A stretch of DNA of 64,000 nt from contig NZ_JBFAAI010000038.1 in assembly GCF_040639655.1 (NCBI RefSeq), positions 1 to 64,000 on the forward strand, given 5' to 3'. The position numbers and the translations under genes were made by a program. Below, one piece after another: positions 33,621 to 42,276 of the stretch (its first letter is position 1; every line of letters begins with the position of its first letter). The DNA is from Actinoplanes sp040639655. GTDB lineage: Bacteria > Actinomycetota > Actinomycetes > Mycobacteriales > Micromonosporaceae. The notes under the pieces were generated by a model, which was not told where the DNA came from, did no database searches, and was given only the letters and a program-made list of their open reading frames with translations.

Positions 33621-34121
33621 ATGCGTATTCCTGCCCTCGCCGCGGTGGCGATCTCCGCTGTCCTGCTGACCGGCTGCTCCGGCGGCGACGAACCGGCGGC
33701 GCCCGCCGCACCGGGGCCTGCCGCCGCCGTGGCGGGCGAGGCCGCTGCCGCGTCGCAGCAGGCCGAGAAGCCGACCGACACCGCGCTCTCCGAGGACACC
33801 GAGGCCATCTGTGCCCAGGCGAGCCGGACCAGCAACGAATTCGGCAAGACCTTCGCCGAGGACTACCAGCTGCTGATCAAGGCGGCCGCCGAGGGCAAGG
33901 AGTCGAAGGCCAGGGCCCAGCAGAAGGTCACCCGTGATCTGGAGAACTTCTCCTTCGCCCTGCTGGACATGTCGAAGCTGGTCGCCGATCCGGCGGTCAA
34001 GAAGGCGCTGAGCACAATGGGAGCGCAGGTGACGGCTCTCAAGGGCGACATCTCCAAGGTCGACGACAAGAAGCTCGCCCGGCTGCACAGCGTCCTGGAC
34101 AAGGCCTGCGGCCGGGAGTGA
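33621..34121 (+). CDS. Secreted lipoprotein, unknown function
   Basis: A 166-residue predicted lipoprotein. Signal peptide MRIPALAAVAISAVLLTGC has the lipobox LTGC (Cys19). An Ala/Pro-rich linker to ~55 leads into a largely helical domain with two Cys (ICAQASRTSN and KACGRE at the extreme C-terminus) that could form a disulfide. A GAGGAG site precedes the ATG. It is isolated between the rne terminator and the rplU promoter. I do not recognise the family. Confidence 0.8.
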   Translation: MRIPALAAVAISAVLLTGCSGGDEPAAPAAPGPAAAVAGEAAAASQQAEKPTDTALSEDTEAICAQASRTSNEFGKTFAEDYQLLIKAAAEGKESKARAQQKVTRDLENFSFALLDMSKLVADPAVKKALSTMGAQVTALKGDISKVDDKKLARLHSVLDKACGRE

Positions 34122-34130
34122 CGGCCCGGT

Positions 34131-34160
34131 TTGGGTCTCGCCCCTGCGATGAAGTAGTCT
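34131..34160 (+). promoter_or_regulatory. rplU-rpmA promoter
   Basis: TTGGGT (34131-34136), an 18-bp spacer and TAGTCT (34155-34160) form a good housekeeping-type promoter overlapping the end of the lipoprotein gene region. It predicts a leader of about 130 nt before rplU. Confidence 0.6.
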
Positions 34161-34166
34161 TTCCGA

Positions 34167-34299
34167 CGGCGCCTTTTCGGCGCGAGTTCCGTGCGCGCTT
34201 CCGGGATCACCTGAGTGGATCACTTGAGCGCCTGCCGGATTCTCAGCAACATCCGCCAGCAGCCATGCGGCTGCGTAAGTCTCAGGGAGTCCGCGTCCG
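34167..34299 (+). promoter_or_regulatory. rplU 5' leader with repeat and hairpin
   Basis: The leader contains an adjacent 12-bp direct repeat GGATCACYTGAG (34204-34215 and 34217-34228) and a hairpin GCAGCC-ATGC-GGCTGC just before the AGGGAG site (34283-34288). Such leaders before ribosomal protein genes often serve autoregulation. That role is an inference here; it does not match a leader family I know. Confidence 0.4.
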
Positions 34300-34614
34300 A
34301 TGTACGCGATCGTCAAGACCGGCGGCAAGCAGTACAAGGTTGCCGAGGGCGACGTGATCGAGGTCGAGAAGCTCGCGGGTCAGCCCGGCGATGCCCTGAC
34401 CCTCGCCGCGGTCCTCCTCGTCGACGGTGACAACCTGGTGACCGAAGCGGCCAAGCTTGCCAACGTTACGGTGTCCGGCGAGATCGCCGAGCACACCAAG
34501 GGTCCGAAGATCCGGATCCACAAGTTCAAGAACAAGACCGGTTACCACAAGCGCCAGGGGCACCGTCAGCCGCTGACCCGCGTCAAGGTCACCGGCATCA
34601 AGAGCGGGAAGTAG
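34300..34614 (+). CDS. rplU: 50S ribosomal protein L21
   Basis: A 104-residue 23S rRNA-binding protein of the large subunit. MYAIVKTGGKQYKVAEGD at the N-terminus and KFKNKTGYHKRQGHRQPLTRVKV at the C-terminus (two conserved L21 blocks) are diagnostic, as is normal length. ATG 34300 follows an AGGGAG site. It is first of a two-gene operon with rpmA, eight bases apart, then obgE after a terminator. This rplU-rpmA-obg order is widely conserved. Confidence 0.98.
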   Translation: MYAIVKTGGKQYKVAEGDVIEVEKLAGQPGDALTLAAVLLVDGDNLVTEAAKLANVTVSGEIAEHTKGPKIRIHKFKNKTGYHKRQGHRQPLTRVKVTGIKSGK

Positions 34615-34622
34615 GCGCGGAC

Positions 34623-34880
34623 ATGGCTCATAAAAAGGGTGCATCCAGCTCGCGTAACGGCCGTGACTCCGCCGCACAGCGGCTGGGCGTCAAGCGGTTC
34701 GGTGGCCAGCTCGTCAACGCGGGCGAGATCCTGATCCGCCAGCGGGGCACGAAGTTCCACCCCGGCGACCTGGTCGGCCGTGGCGGCGACGACACGCTGT
34801 TCGCGCTCGCTGCCGGCAACGTCCAGTTCGGCACCGCGCGCGGTCGCAAGACCGTCAGCATCGTGCCGGTCGCGGAGTAG
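34623..34880 (+). CDS. rpmA: 50S ribosomal protein L27
   Basis: An 85-residue protein near the peptidyl transferase centre. MAHKKGASSSRNGRDSAAQR and FGGQLVNAGEILIRQRGTKF are L27 signatures. The sequence begins directly MAHKKG, so there is no N-terminal propeptide of the kind cleaved in Firmicutes. It is co-transcribed with rplU; a strong terminator follows. Confidence 0.98.
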   Translation: MAHKKGASSSRNGRDSAAQRLGVKRFGGQLVNAGEILIRQRGTKFHPGDLVGRGGDDTLFALAAGNVQFGTARGRKTVSIVPVAE

Positions 34881-34888
34881 ATTTTCTC

Positions 34889-34936
34889 TACAGCGGGCCG
34901 TGGACCCTCGGGTCCGCGGCCCGCTGTCGTTTTTTC
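34889..34936 (+). terminator. Intrinsic terminator after rpmA
   Basis: ACAGCGGGCCGTGGACC / GGTCCGCGGCCCGCTGT hairpin followed by G-T7 lies about ten bases after the rpmA stop. It separates rplU-rpmA from obgE, at least partly. Confidence 0.95.
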
Positions 34937-34958
34937 TCGAACCCGGCGGTTGGTCGTC

Positions 34959-34989
34959 ACCGCTGTCTCAGCGCAGCTGAGACAGCGGT
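34959..34989. promoter_or_regulatory. Perfect 14-bp inverted repeat in the obgE leader
   Basis: ACCGCTGTCTCAGC and GCTGAGACAGCGGT flank a three-base loop, 31 bases upstream of the obgE GTG. There is no T run, so a terminator is less likely than an operator or an RNA stability/attenuation element. It follows the rpmA terminator by about 20 bp. Confidence 0.6.
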
Positions 34990-35020
34990 GGGAGCCAGCC
35001 AGCAGTTGTAGGAGTCGCAA

Positions 35021-36523
35021 GTGACCACGTTCGTCGACCGGGTAGTGCTGCACCTGCAGGCGGGTGACGGCGGCCACGGCTGTGCCTCCGTGCACCGGGA
35101 GAAGTTCAAGCCGCTCGGTGGGCCCGACGGCGGTAACGGCGGGCACGGCGGGAGCATCACCCTGGTGGTGGACCCGCAGCAGCACACCCTGCTGGACTTC
35201 CACTTCCATCCGCACATCAAGGCCAACAACGGTGGCGGTGGCGCCGGGTCGAACCGGGACGGCGCGACCGGCCGGGACCTGATCCTCAAGGTGCCGAACG
35301 GCACAGTCGTGCAGACCGAGGACGGCGAGGTGCTGGCCGACATGGTCGGCGCCGGCACCGAGTTCACCGTGGCCCGGGGTGGCCGGGGCGGCCGTGGCAA
35401 CGCGTCGCTCGCCAACGCCCGGCGCAAGGTGCCCGGTTTCGCCGAGCTCGGTGAGCCCGGCGACCAGCTGGACGTCGTGCTGGAGCTGAAGAGCGTCGCC
35501 GACGTGGGCCTGGTCGGCTTCCCGTCCGCCGGCAAGTCGTCGCTGATCTCGGTGATGTCCGCGGCCAAGCCGAAGATCGCCGACTACCCGTTCACGACCC
35601 TGGTGCCGAACCTGGGCGTGGTGCAGGCCGGCGAGGTGACCTACACCATCGCCGACGTGCCCGGCCTGATCCCCGGCGCGGCCACCGGCAAGGGCCTGGG
35701 CATGCAGTTCCTGCGCCACATCGAGCGGACCTCGGTGCTGGTGCACGTGCTGGACGCGGCCGCCCCGGAGATCGAGCGCGACCCGCTGGCCGACCTCGAG
35801 GCGATCGAGGCCGAGCTCGCGGCCTACGGCGGGCTGGAGAACCGGCCGCGGATCGTGGTGCTCAACAAGATCGACATCCCGGACGGGCGTGACCTCGCCG
35901 AGATGGTCCGGCCGGACCTGGAGGCCCGCGGTTACCAGGTGTTCGAGGTCAGCGCGATGACCCGGGAGGGCCTGCGCGAGTTCGGCTTCGCCCTGGCCAA
36001 GCTGGTCGCCGAGCACCGCGCTGCCAAGCCGGTCGAGGAGGCGACCCGGGTCGTGATCCGCCCGCGGGCGGTCGACGACACCGGCTTCACCATCGAGCAG
36101 GACGAGGACGGCGTCTTCGTGATCCGCGGCACCCAGGTGGAACGCTGGATCAAGCAGACGAACTTCGACAACGACGAGGCCATCGGTTACCTCGGTGACC
36201 GGCTGGAACGTCTCGGGGTCGAGGCGGAACTCGCCAAGAAGGGCGCGCAGGCAGGCGACCCGGTCCGGATCGGCACGCGGGAGTTCGACTGGCACCCGAA
36301 CTCCGGGGAGTACGTCTCCGGCCCGCGCGGCACCGACTCCCGGCTCGAGGAGCTCGACACCCGTCCGTCCGCGGCGCAGCGGCTCGCGGCCCGCAAGGCC
36401 CGCCGGGTCCGCAACGAGGACGAGTTGATGCACATGGCAGCCGACGGCACGGTCAGCACGATCTCGAACTCGAGCCGGCCGGTGCTGGTCAGCGACGACG
36501 AGGACGACGACATCGAGGAATAG
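35021..36523 (+). CDS. obgE: GTPase Obg/CgtA
   Basis: A ribosome-associated GTPase involved in 50S assembly and stress signalling, 500 residues. The glycine-rich Obg fold occupies 1-158 (GGNGGHGGSITLVVDPQQHT). The G domain follows with G1 GFPSAGKSSLIS near 166, switch I DYPFTTLVPNLGVV, G3 DVPGLIPGA and G4 NKID. The OCT domain is at ~355-430 (FVIRGTQVERWIKQTNFDN) and an acidic tail (SDDEDDDIEE) ends the protein. The GTG start has a GTAGGAG site. An unusual perfect hairpin lies in its leader. Confidence 0.97.
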   Translation: MTTFVDRVVLHLQAGDGGHGCASVHREKFKPLGGPDGGNGGHGGSITLVVDPQQHTLLDFHFHPHIKANNGGGGAGSNRDGATGRDLILKVPNGTVVQTEDGEVLADMVGAGTEFTVARGGRGGRGNASLANARRKVPGFAELGEPGDQLDVVLELKSVADVGLVGFPSAGKSSLISVMSAAKPKIADYPFTTLVPNLGVVQAGEVTYTIADVPGLIPGAATGKGLGMQFLRHIERTSVLVHVLDAAAPEIERDPLADLEAIEAELAAYGGLENRPRIVVLNKIDIPDGRDLAEMVRPDLEARGYQVFEVSAMTREGLREFGFALAKLVAEHRAAKPVEEATRVVIRPRAVDDTGFTIEQDEDGVFVIRGTQVERWIKQTNFDNDEAIGYLGDRLERLGVEAELAKKGAQAGDPVRIGTREFDWHPNSGEYVSGPRGTDSRLEELDTRPSAAQRLAARKARRVRNEDELMHMAADGTVSTISNSSRPVLVSDDEDDDIEE

Positions 36524-36580
36524 GCCACCGGCCAGATCCACGCAACCCGCCGGAAAGGGACGTCACCTAGGGTCACGTCC

Positions 36581-37006
36581 GTGCTGATTGAGACCCGCGA
36601 CTCCCTGGACCCGGAACTCGCCGCCCTCCTCGCTGCTCAGCAGTGGGAACTGGCCGAGTTCGGGGTCCGGGCGGGAAGCCGGACCGCCGAGCCGGACGAC
36701 GCCGCCGAGTATCTGGTCGGTGCCGTGCACGGCCGGGCGGTGGCCTGCGGGTCGTGGCAGGCGCTCGAGCCGGGAACCGCCGGGCTGAGCCGGATGTACG
36801 TCCGCCCCGCCTTCCGTGGCCGCGGCCTGGCCCGGCAGATGATCGTCGCGGTCGAGGAGGAGGCGCTCGCCGCGGGCCGGCCCCTGCTCCGGCTGGAGGT
36901 GGAGGCTCGCTTGCCCGCGGCGATCGCCCTGTACCAGTCGTCGGGGTACCGGCAGGTGACGCCGGCCGGTTCGGGACTGGTGCGTTTCGAGAAGCGGCTG
37001 CTGGCC

Positions 37007-37018
<12 letters not shown>
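36581..37018 (+). CDS. GNAT-family N-acetyltransferase
   Basis: A 145-residue acetyltransferase using acetyl-CoA; substrate unknown. The acetyl-CoA pyrophosphate loop is RPAFRGRGLARQMI (R-x-x-G-x-G/A) near residue 82, preceded by the beta-4 strand LSRMYV. The end ALYQSSGYRQV is the usual GNAT C-terminal signature. Start is GTG, with a TAGGGT box (36568-36573) seven bases upstream and no ribosome binding site, so it looks leaderless. It overlaps the 3' end of trpS tail to tail by 12 bases. Confidence 0.9.
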
Positions 37019-37972
<954 letters not shown>

Positions 37973-38034
37973 GTCCATCTCCTCGGATCGGGTACGGGCA
38001 GACCGCGCACTCCGGGAGACCGGCTGAACAGAAA

Positions 38035-38056
38035 CGGCCGCCCGGTCGGGCGGCCG
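38035..38056 (-). terminator. Attenuator terminator of trpS
   Basis: On the minus strand CGGCCGCCCG pairs with CGGGCGGCCG across a two-base loop and is followed by TTTCTGTTC. This is a factor-independent terminator placed between the Trp leader peptide and trpS. Its left arm can alternatively pair with 38082-38092. Confidence 0.85.
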
Positions 38057-38105
38057 CGAAGTGGTCACGCGTGCAGAGGTAGCCGCCCGGTCAGGGCAGC
38101 CACCA
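38057..38105 (-). promoter_or_regulatory. Trp attenuator: competing protector and antiterminator hairpins
   Basis: Read on the minus strand: segment 1, GGCTGCCC (overlapping the second Trp codon), can pair with segment 2, GGGCGGCT, around the leader stop codon. Segment 2 (CGGGCGGC) can instead pair with segment 3 (GCCGCCCG). Segment 3 also forms the terminator with segment 4 (38035-38044). This is the classical 1:2 / 2:3 / 3:4 arrangement of ribosome-mediated attenuation. Confidence 0.85.
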
Positions 38106-38126
38106 GTTGTTGCTGAGAACGCGCAC
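38091..38126 (-). CDS. trpL: Trp leader peptide MRVLSNNWWLP
   Basis: An 11-codon reading frame on the trpS strand, GTG start, with two adjacent TGG codons near its end and TGA at 38091-38093. A TACTCT -10 box (38134-38139) ends seven bases before the GTG and no ribosome binding site is present, so the leader peptide is probably translated from the very 5' end of the mRNA. Stalling at the Trp codons would mask segment 1 of the attenuator and favour the antiterminator. The peptide itself is expected to have no function beyond sensing. Confidence 0.85.
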   Translation of the reverse strand: MRVLSNNWWLP

Positions 38127-38187
38127 GAGATGCAGAGTAGCCCGCCCGTCGCAGGGGCCGCGCTCCCATCCGGGCATGATTGTCGTC

Positions 38188-40683
38188 ATGCCGACCCTGA
38201 CCCGTTCCGAGGCCGTCGAACGAGCATCCCTCGTCGATGTCGAGGACTACCACGTCGACCTGGACCTCACCGCCTCCGGGGACACCTTCCGATCCCGCAC
38301 GGTGGTGCGTTTCCGCGCCCGGGCCGGAGCAGCGACCTTCCTCGAGTTCGAGCCGGCCGACGTCGTCTCGATGACGCTCAACGGAACACCCTTGCCGCCC
38401 TCCGCCTCGACCGGTGCCCGCCTGGAGCTGACCGGCCTGGCCGAGTCCAACGAGCTGGTCGTCGACGCTCACATGCGGTATTCGAACGACGGCGAGGGTC
38501 TGCACCGCTACACCGACCCGGCGGACGGGCACACGTACCTCTACCAGCACCTGTTCATCAACAACGCGGGCCGGGTGCTGCCCAGCTTCGACCAGCCCGA
38601 CCTGAAAGCGGTCTTCCGGGTCAGCGTCACCGCCCCCGAGGATTGGCTGGTCGCCACCAACGGGGCCCTCGTCTCCCGCGACGGCGGCCGCTGGGAGTTC
38701 GCGCCCACCAAGCGAATCTCCACCTATCTGGCCAGCCTGATCGCCGGGCCGTACCACGTGGTCACCGCCGAGCACGACGGCATCCCGCTGGCGCTGTACG
38801 CCCGCGCCGCGCTCGCCGAGCATCTGGAGGCGCAGGCCGCGGAGCTGTTCGAGCTGACCCGGCAGTCGCTGGACCGGTTCCACGAGATGTTCCGGATCCG
38901 CTATCCCTTCGGGCACTACCAGCAGGCGTTCGCGCCCGAGTTCAACTTCGGTGCCATGGAGTACCCGGGCCTCGTCGTCTTCCGGGACGAGATGATCCCG
39001 CGCTCGGCGGTGACCGACAGCGAACGTGAGCGCCGGGCCAACGTCATCGCCCACGAGATGGCGCACATGTGGTTCGGCGACCTGGTCACCATGGCCTGGT
39101 GGGACGACCTGTGGCTGAACGAGTCGTTCGCCGAGTACCTCGGTTCCCGGGTGACCGCCGAGGCCACCCGCTTCTCCGACGCCTGGACCACGTTCGCGAT
39201 GCAGCGCAAGGCGTGGGGCTTGCGAGCCGACCAGCGGCCGTCGACCCATCCGGTCGCACCGTCGCGGGTCGGTGACACCGAGGAGGCCCTCCTCAACTTC
39301 GACGGGATCTCGTACGCCAAGGGCGCCGCCGTCCTCAAGCAGCTGGTCGCCTGGCTGGGCGACGACGCGTTCCTGGCCGGGCTCAACGACCACTTCGAGG
39401 CGCACGCCTACGGCAACGCCACCCTGGCCGACCTGCTCGGCGCACTGTCCAAGGCGAGCGGCCGGGACCTCTCCGGCTGGGCCGAGGTGTGGCTGCGCCA
39501 GGCACAGGTCAACACGCTGCGCGCCGAGGTCACCCGGGACGGTGCGAACTACGCCGAGGTGGCGGTGCTGCAGAGTGCCCCGGCGGAACACCCGACCCTG
39601 CGGCCGCACCGGATCGGCGTCGGCCTCTACGACCGGGCCGCGGACGGCAGCGTGGTGCTGCGGGAACGCCTCGATGTGGAACTGGAGGCGGTCGGGCGTA
39701 CGGTGCTGACCGAACTCACCGGCAAGCCGGCCGCGGACCTGCTGCTGTTGAACGACGGCGATCTGACGTACGCGAAGATCCGTCTCGACGAGGACTCGGC
39801 CGCCGCCGTTCCGGTGCTGCTGCCCCGCCTGGACGACTCGCTGGCCCGCGCGGTCGTCTGGGCCGCCACCCTGGACGCCGTGGTCGACGGCGAACGCCCG
39901 ATCGCCGAGCTCGTCACCCTGGTCCTGGCCGCCCTGCCGGTGGAGAGCGAGACCGCCGTCGTCGAGGACGTGCTGCGCGCCACCCGCGGACTCGTCGACC
40001 GCTACGCCGGCCCGGAGACCCGCCCGGCGGCCCTCCAGCTGCTCGCGCAGGCCGCCGACCGGCTGCTCGCCGCCGTGCAGCCCGGTGACTCGCGTCAGCT
40101 GGCCGCGGCCCGCGGCCTGATCGGCGCCACCACCGACACGGCCCGGCTGCGCGGCTGGCTCGCCGGCGACAACGTGCCGGACGGTCTCGCGATCGACGCC
40201 GATCTGCGCTGGCTGATCCTGTACCGGCTGTCGGTGCTCGGGTCGGCAGGGGGCGAAGAGATCGACGCCGAGCTGGAACGCGACCGCAGCGCCTCCGGCG
40301 AGCAGTGGGCCGCCGCCTGCCGGGCCGCCCGCCCGGACGCCGCGGCCAAGGAGGCGGCCTGGACCGCGATCGTCGGCGACTCCACGCTCTCCAACCGTCT
40401 CGCCGAGCGGACCGCGAGCGGCTTCTGGCAGCCTGAGCAGCTGGAGCTGCTGGAGCCGTACGTCGAGCGGTACTTCACCGACATGCCGGAGATGCTGCGG
40501 ACCCGCAGCGGGATGAGTGCCGAGCACATCGCGACGATGGCGTACCCGTCGGTGGCCGTCTCGGAGCGCACCCGGCAGCTGGCCGCCGCCCTGATCGCCA
40601 CCCCCGGCCGGAACCAGATCCTGCGCCGCGTGGTGCAGGACTCCGACGACGACATGCGCCGGGCGCTGGCCGCCCGCGGGTGA
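38188..40683 (+). CDS. pepN: Aminopeptidase N (M1 family)
   Basis: A zinc metallopeptidase removing N-terminal residues from peptides in the cytoplasm, 831 residues. The zinc site is VIAHEMAHMWFGDLVTMAWW (HEMAH plus the downstream Glu in NESFAEYLG). The exopeptidase motif, usually GAMEN, reads GAMEY here (FNFGAMEYPG). The ERAP1-like C-terminal helical domain follows. No signal peptide is present. ATG 38188 (MPTLTRSEAVERASLVDVED) matches family N-termini; ATG 38176 is four codons upstream. Neither has a ribosome binding site. It is divergent from the trpS leader. Confidence 0.95.
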   Translation: MPTLTRSEAVERASLVDVEDYHVDLDLTASGDTFRSRTVVRFRARAGAATFLEFEPADVVSMTLNGTPLPPSASTGARLELTGLAESNELVVDAHMRYSNDGEGLHRYTDPADGHTYLYQHLFINNAGRVLPSFDQPDLKAVFRVSVTAPEDWLVATNGALVSRDGGRWEFAPTKRISTYLASLIAGPYHVVTAEHDGIPLALYARAALAEHLEAQAAELFELTRQSLDRFHEMFRIRYPFGHYQQAFAPEFNFGAMEYPGLVVFRDEMIPRSAVTDSERERRANVIAHEMAHMWFGDLVTMAWWDDLWLNESFAEYLGSRVTAEATRFSDAWTTFAMQRKAWGLRADQRPSTHPVAPSRVGDTEEALLNFDGISYAKGAAVLKQLVAWLGDDAFLAGLNDHFEAHAYGNATLADLLGALSKASGRDLSGWAEVWLRQAQVNTLRAEVTRDGANYAEVAVLQSAPAEHPTLRPHRIGVGLYDRAADGSVVLRERLDVELEAVGRTVLTELTGKPAADLLLLNDGDLTYAKIRLDEDSAAAVPVLLPRLDDSLARAVVWAATLDAVVDGERPIAELVTLVLAALPVESETAVVEDVLRATRGLVDRYAGPETRPAALQLLAQAADRLLAAVQPGDSRQLAAARGLIGATTDTARLRGWLAGDNVPDGLAIDADLRWLILYRLSVLGSAGGEEIDAELERDRSASGEQWAAACRAARPDAAAKEAAWTAIVGDSTLSNRLAERTASGFWQPEQLELLEPYVERYFTDMPEMLRTRSGMSAEHIATMAYPSVAVSERTRQLAAALIATPGRNQILRRVVQDSDDDMRRALAARG

Positions 40684-40700
40684 TCGGATTCGCCTGTCTC

Positions 40701-40746
40701 CACCCCCGTGACCTCGGGATACTCGTAGCCTGTGGCTACGGGGGTG
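40701..40746. promoter_or_regulatory. Nested inverted repeats at the histidine kinase promoter
   Basis: Outer arms CACCCCCG (40701-40708) and CGGGGGTG (40739-40746) enclose inner arms CGTAGCC (40724-40730) and GGCTACG (40734-40740). A GATACT box at 40718-40723 could be a -10, placing the dyad at the transcription start. Operator or leader hairpin are both possible. Confidence 0.4.
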
Positions 40747-40751
40747 GATGC

Positions 40752-42254
40752 GTGGAGTGGTCCGAGGAGCTGTCCGGTGGCCTGCTGCGGGCGGCGCCGG
40801 ACGCGATCCTGGTCCTGGACGGGGGCCGGATCGTGCTGGCCAACGACCGGGCCGGGCAGATGTACGGCTGGTCCATCGCCGAACTCGTGGGTCAGTCCGT
40901 CGAGGTGCTGGTCACCGACGAGTCCCGAGCCCTCCTCCCGGAACGCGAGCAGATGATCACGGAGGGCGCGGCCGGGGAGATCGGCCGGCTCGTGACCACC
41001 GCCCGGCGCAGGGACGGCACCGACTTCCCGGTCGAATCGTCCACCACGCTCGTCGACACCGCGCATGGCCGGCTCGCCGTCGCTGTGGTCCGGGACATCT
41101 CCGAACGCCTGCGTGCCGAGCAGGAACAGGAACGCCTTCGCGCGGAGGCGCACACGCACCGCAGCCAGCGCCTGGAGAGCCTGGGACAGCTGGCCGGCGG
41201 CATCGCGCACGACTTCAACAACATGCTCGGTGTCATCCTGAACTACGCGAACTTCGTGATCGAGGAGGCGGAGTCGCCCGAGCCGGACACCGCGATGATC
41301 GTCTCGGACGCCCGTCAGGTGATCCGGGCCGGCAACCGGGGCACCGAGCTCACCCATCAGCTGCTCGCTTTCGCCCGCCGCGAGGTGGTCCGGCCCCAGA
41401 CGATCGATCTCAACGCACTCGTCACCGAGGTCCAGGAACTGCTGCGACGTACCGTCGGCGAGCACATCGATGTGATCTTCCGGCCCGGTCCGGACCTGCC
41501 GATGGTCCTCTGCGACCCCGGCCAGATCGAGCAGATGCTGGTCAACCTGGCCCTGAACGCCCGGGACGCGATGCCGTCCGGCGGCCGGCTGGTGATCGAC
41601 ACCGGGTTGCTCGACAACCGGGTCCGGCTGCGGGTCGGCGACTCCGGCCGGGGCATGCCCGCGGACGTGGCCGAGCGGGCCTTCGAGCCGTTCTACACCA
41701 CCAAGGGCAGCGGCGAGGCCACCGGACTGGGCCTGGCCACCGTCTACGGCATCGTCACGCAGGCCGGTGGCGAGGTCTCCCTGACCAGCGAGGTGGGCGT
41801 CGGCACCACGATCACCGTGCTGCTGCCCGCCGGTAGCGTCGCGCATCACCCCGAGGCCGCCGCCCGGCCCGCCACCACCGGCGGCAAGGGCGAGACCCTG
41901 CTCGTCGCCGAGGACGAGGACGCGCTGCGCCACGTGGCCGGCCGGATCCTCACCGGCGCCGGGTACCGGGTTCTGCTGGCGGACGGCGGCGCGCAGGCTC
42001 TCGAACTGGCCGCCCGCCATGAGGGCAAGATCGACCTGCTGGTCAGCGACGTGGTGATGCCCGGGATGCTCGGCAAAGAACTGGCCGAGCGGCTGGTGGT
42101 GGCCCGGCCCAGCACCCGGGTGCTCTTCATGTCCGGGTACGCCCAGCCGATCCTGGCCTCCCAGGGCACCCTCGACCCGGGGGTGGCGCTGCTGGAGAAG
42201 CCGTTCACCGCGGGTGACCTGCTCACCGCGGTTCGCCGCCGGCTGGACGGCTGA
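40752..42254 (+). CDS. Hybrid sensor histidine kinase with C-terminal receiver domain
   Basis: A 500-residue soluble protein with no membrane helix. A PAS domain (~8-115; APDAILVLDGGRIVLANDRA) is followed by the phosphoacceptor region GGIAHDFNNMLGVI (His near 154), then the HATPase with N-box VNLALNARDAMPSGG, SGRGMPADV and GLGLATVYGIV. A receiver domain from about 378 has acidic residues AEDEDAL and phospho-Asp in SDVVMPG near 433. The DFNN-type H box and attached receiver are typical of cytoplasmic hybrid kinases with no dedicated regulator. GTG 40752 is chosen for its GGGTGGA site; an in-frame GTG overlapping the pepN stop is less likely. The signal is unknown. Confidence 0.9.
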   Translation: MEWSEELSGGLLRAAPDAILVLDGGRIVLANDRAGQMYGWSIAELVGQSVEVLVTDESRALLPEREQMITEGAAGEIGRLVTTARRRDGTDFPVESSTTLVDTAHGRLAVAVVRDISERLRAEQEQERLRAEAHTHRSQRLESLGQLAGGIAHDFNNMLGVILNYANFVIEEAESPEPDTAMIVSDARQVIRAGNRGTELTHQLLAFARREVVRPQTIDLNALVTEVQELLRRTVGEHIDVIFRPGPDLPMVLCDPGQIEQMLVNLALNARDAMPSGGRLVIDTGLLDNRVRLRVGDSGRGMPADVAERAFEPFYTTKGSGEATGLGLATVYGIVTQAGGEVSLTSEVGVGTTITVLLPAGSVAHHPEAAARPATTGGKGETLLVAEDEDALRHVAGRILTGAGYRVLLADGGAQALELAARHEGKIDLLVSDVVMPGMLGKELAERLVVARPSTRVLFMSGYAQPILASQGTLDPGVALLEKPFTAGDLLTAVRRRLDG

Positions 42255-42276
42255 CCTTCGCGGTTATCCTTCTCTG

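Noticed and set aside
38065..40527. An 820-codon minus-strand frame opposite pepN
   Set aside because: It is a shadow of the M1 peptidase. The only real minus-strand coding unit at this end is the 11-codon Trp leader, which lies in a different frame context upstream of trpS.
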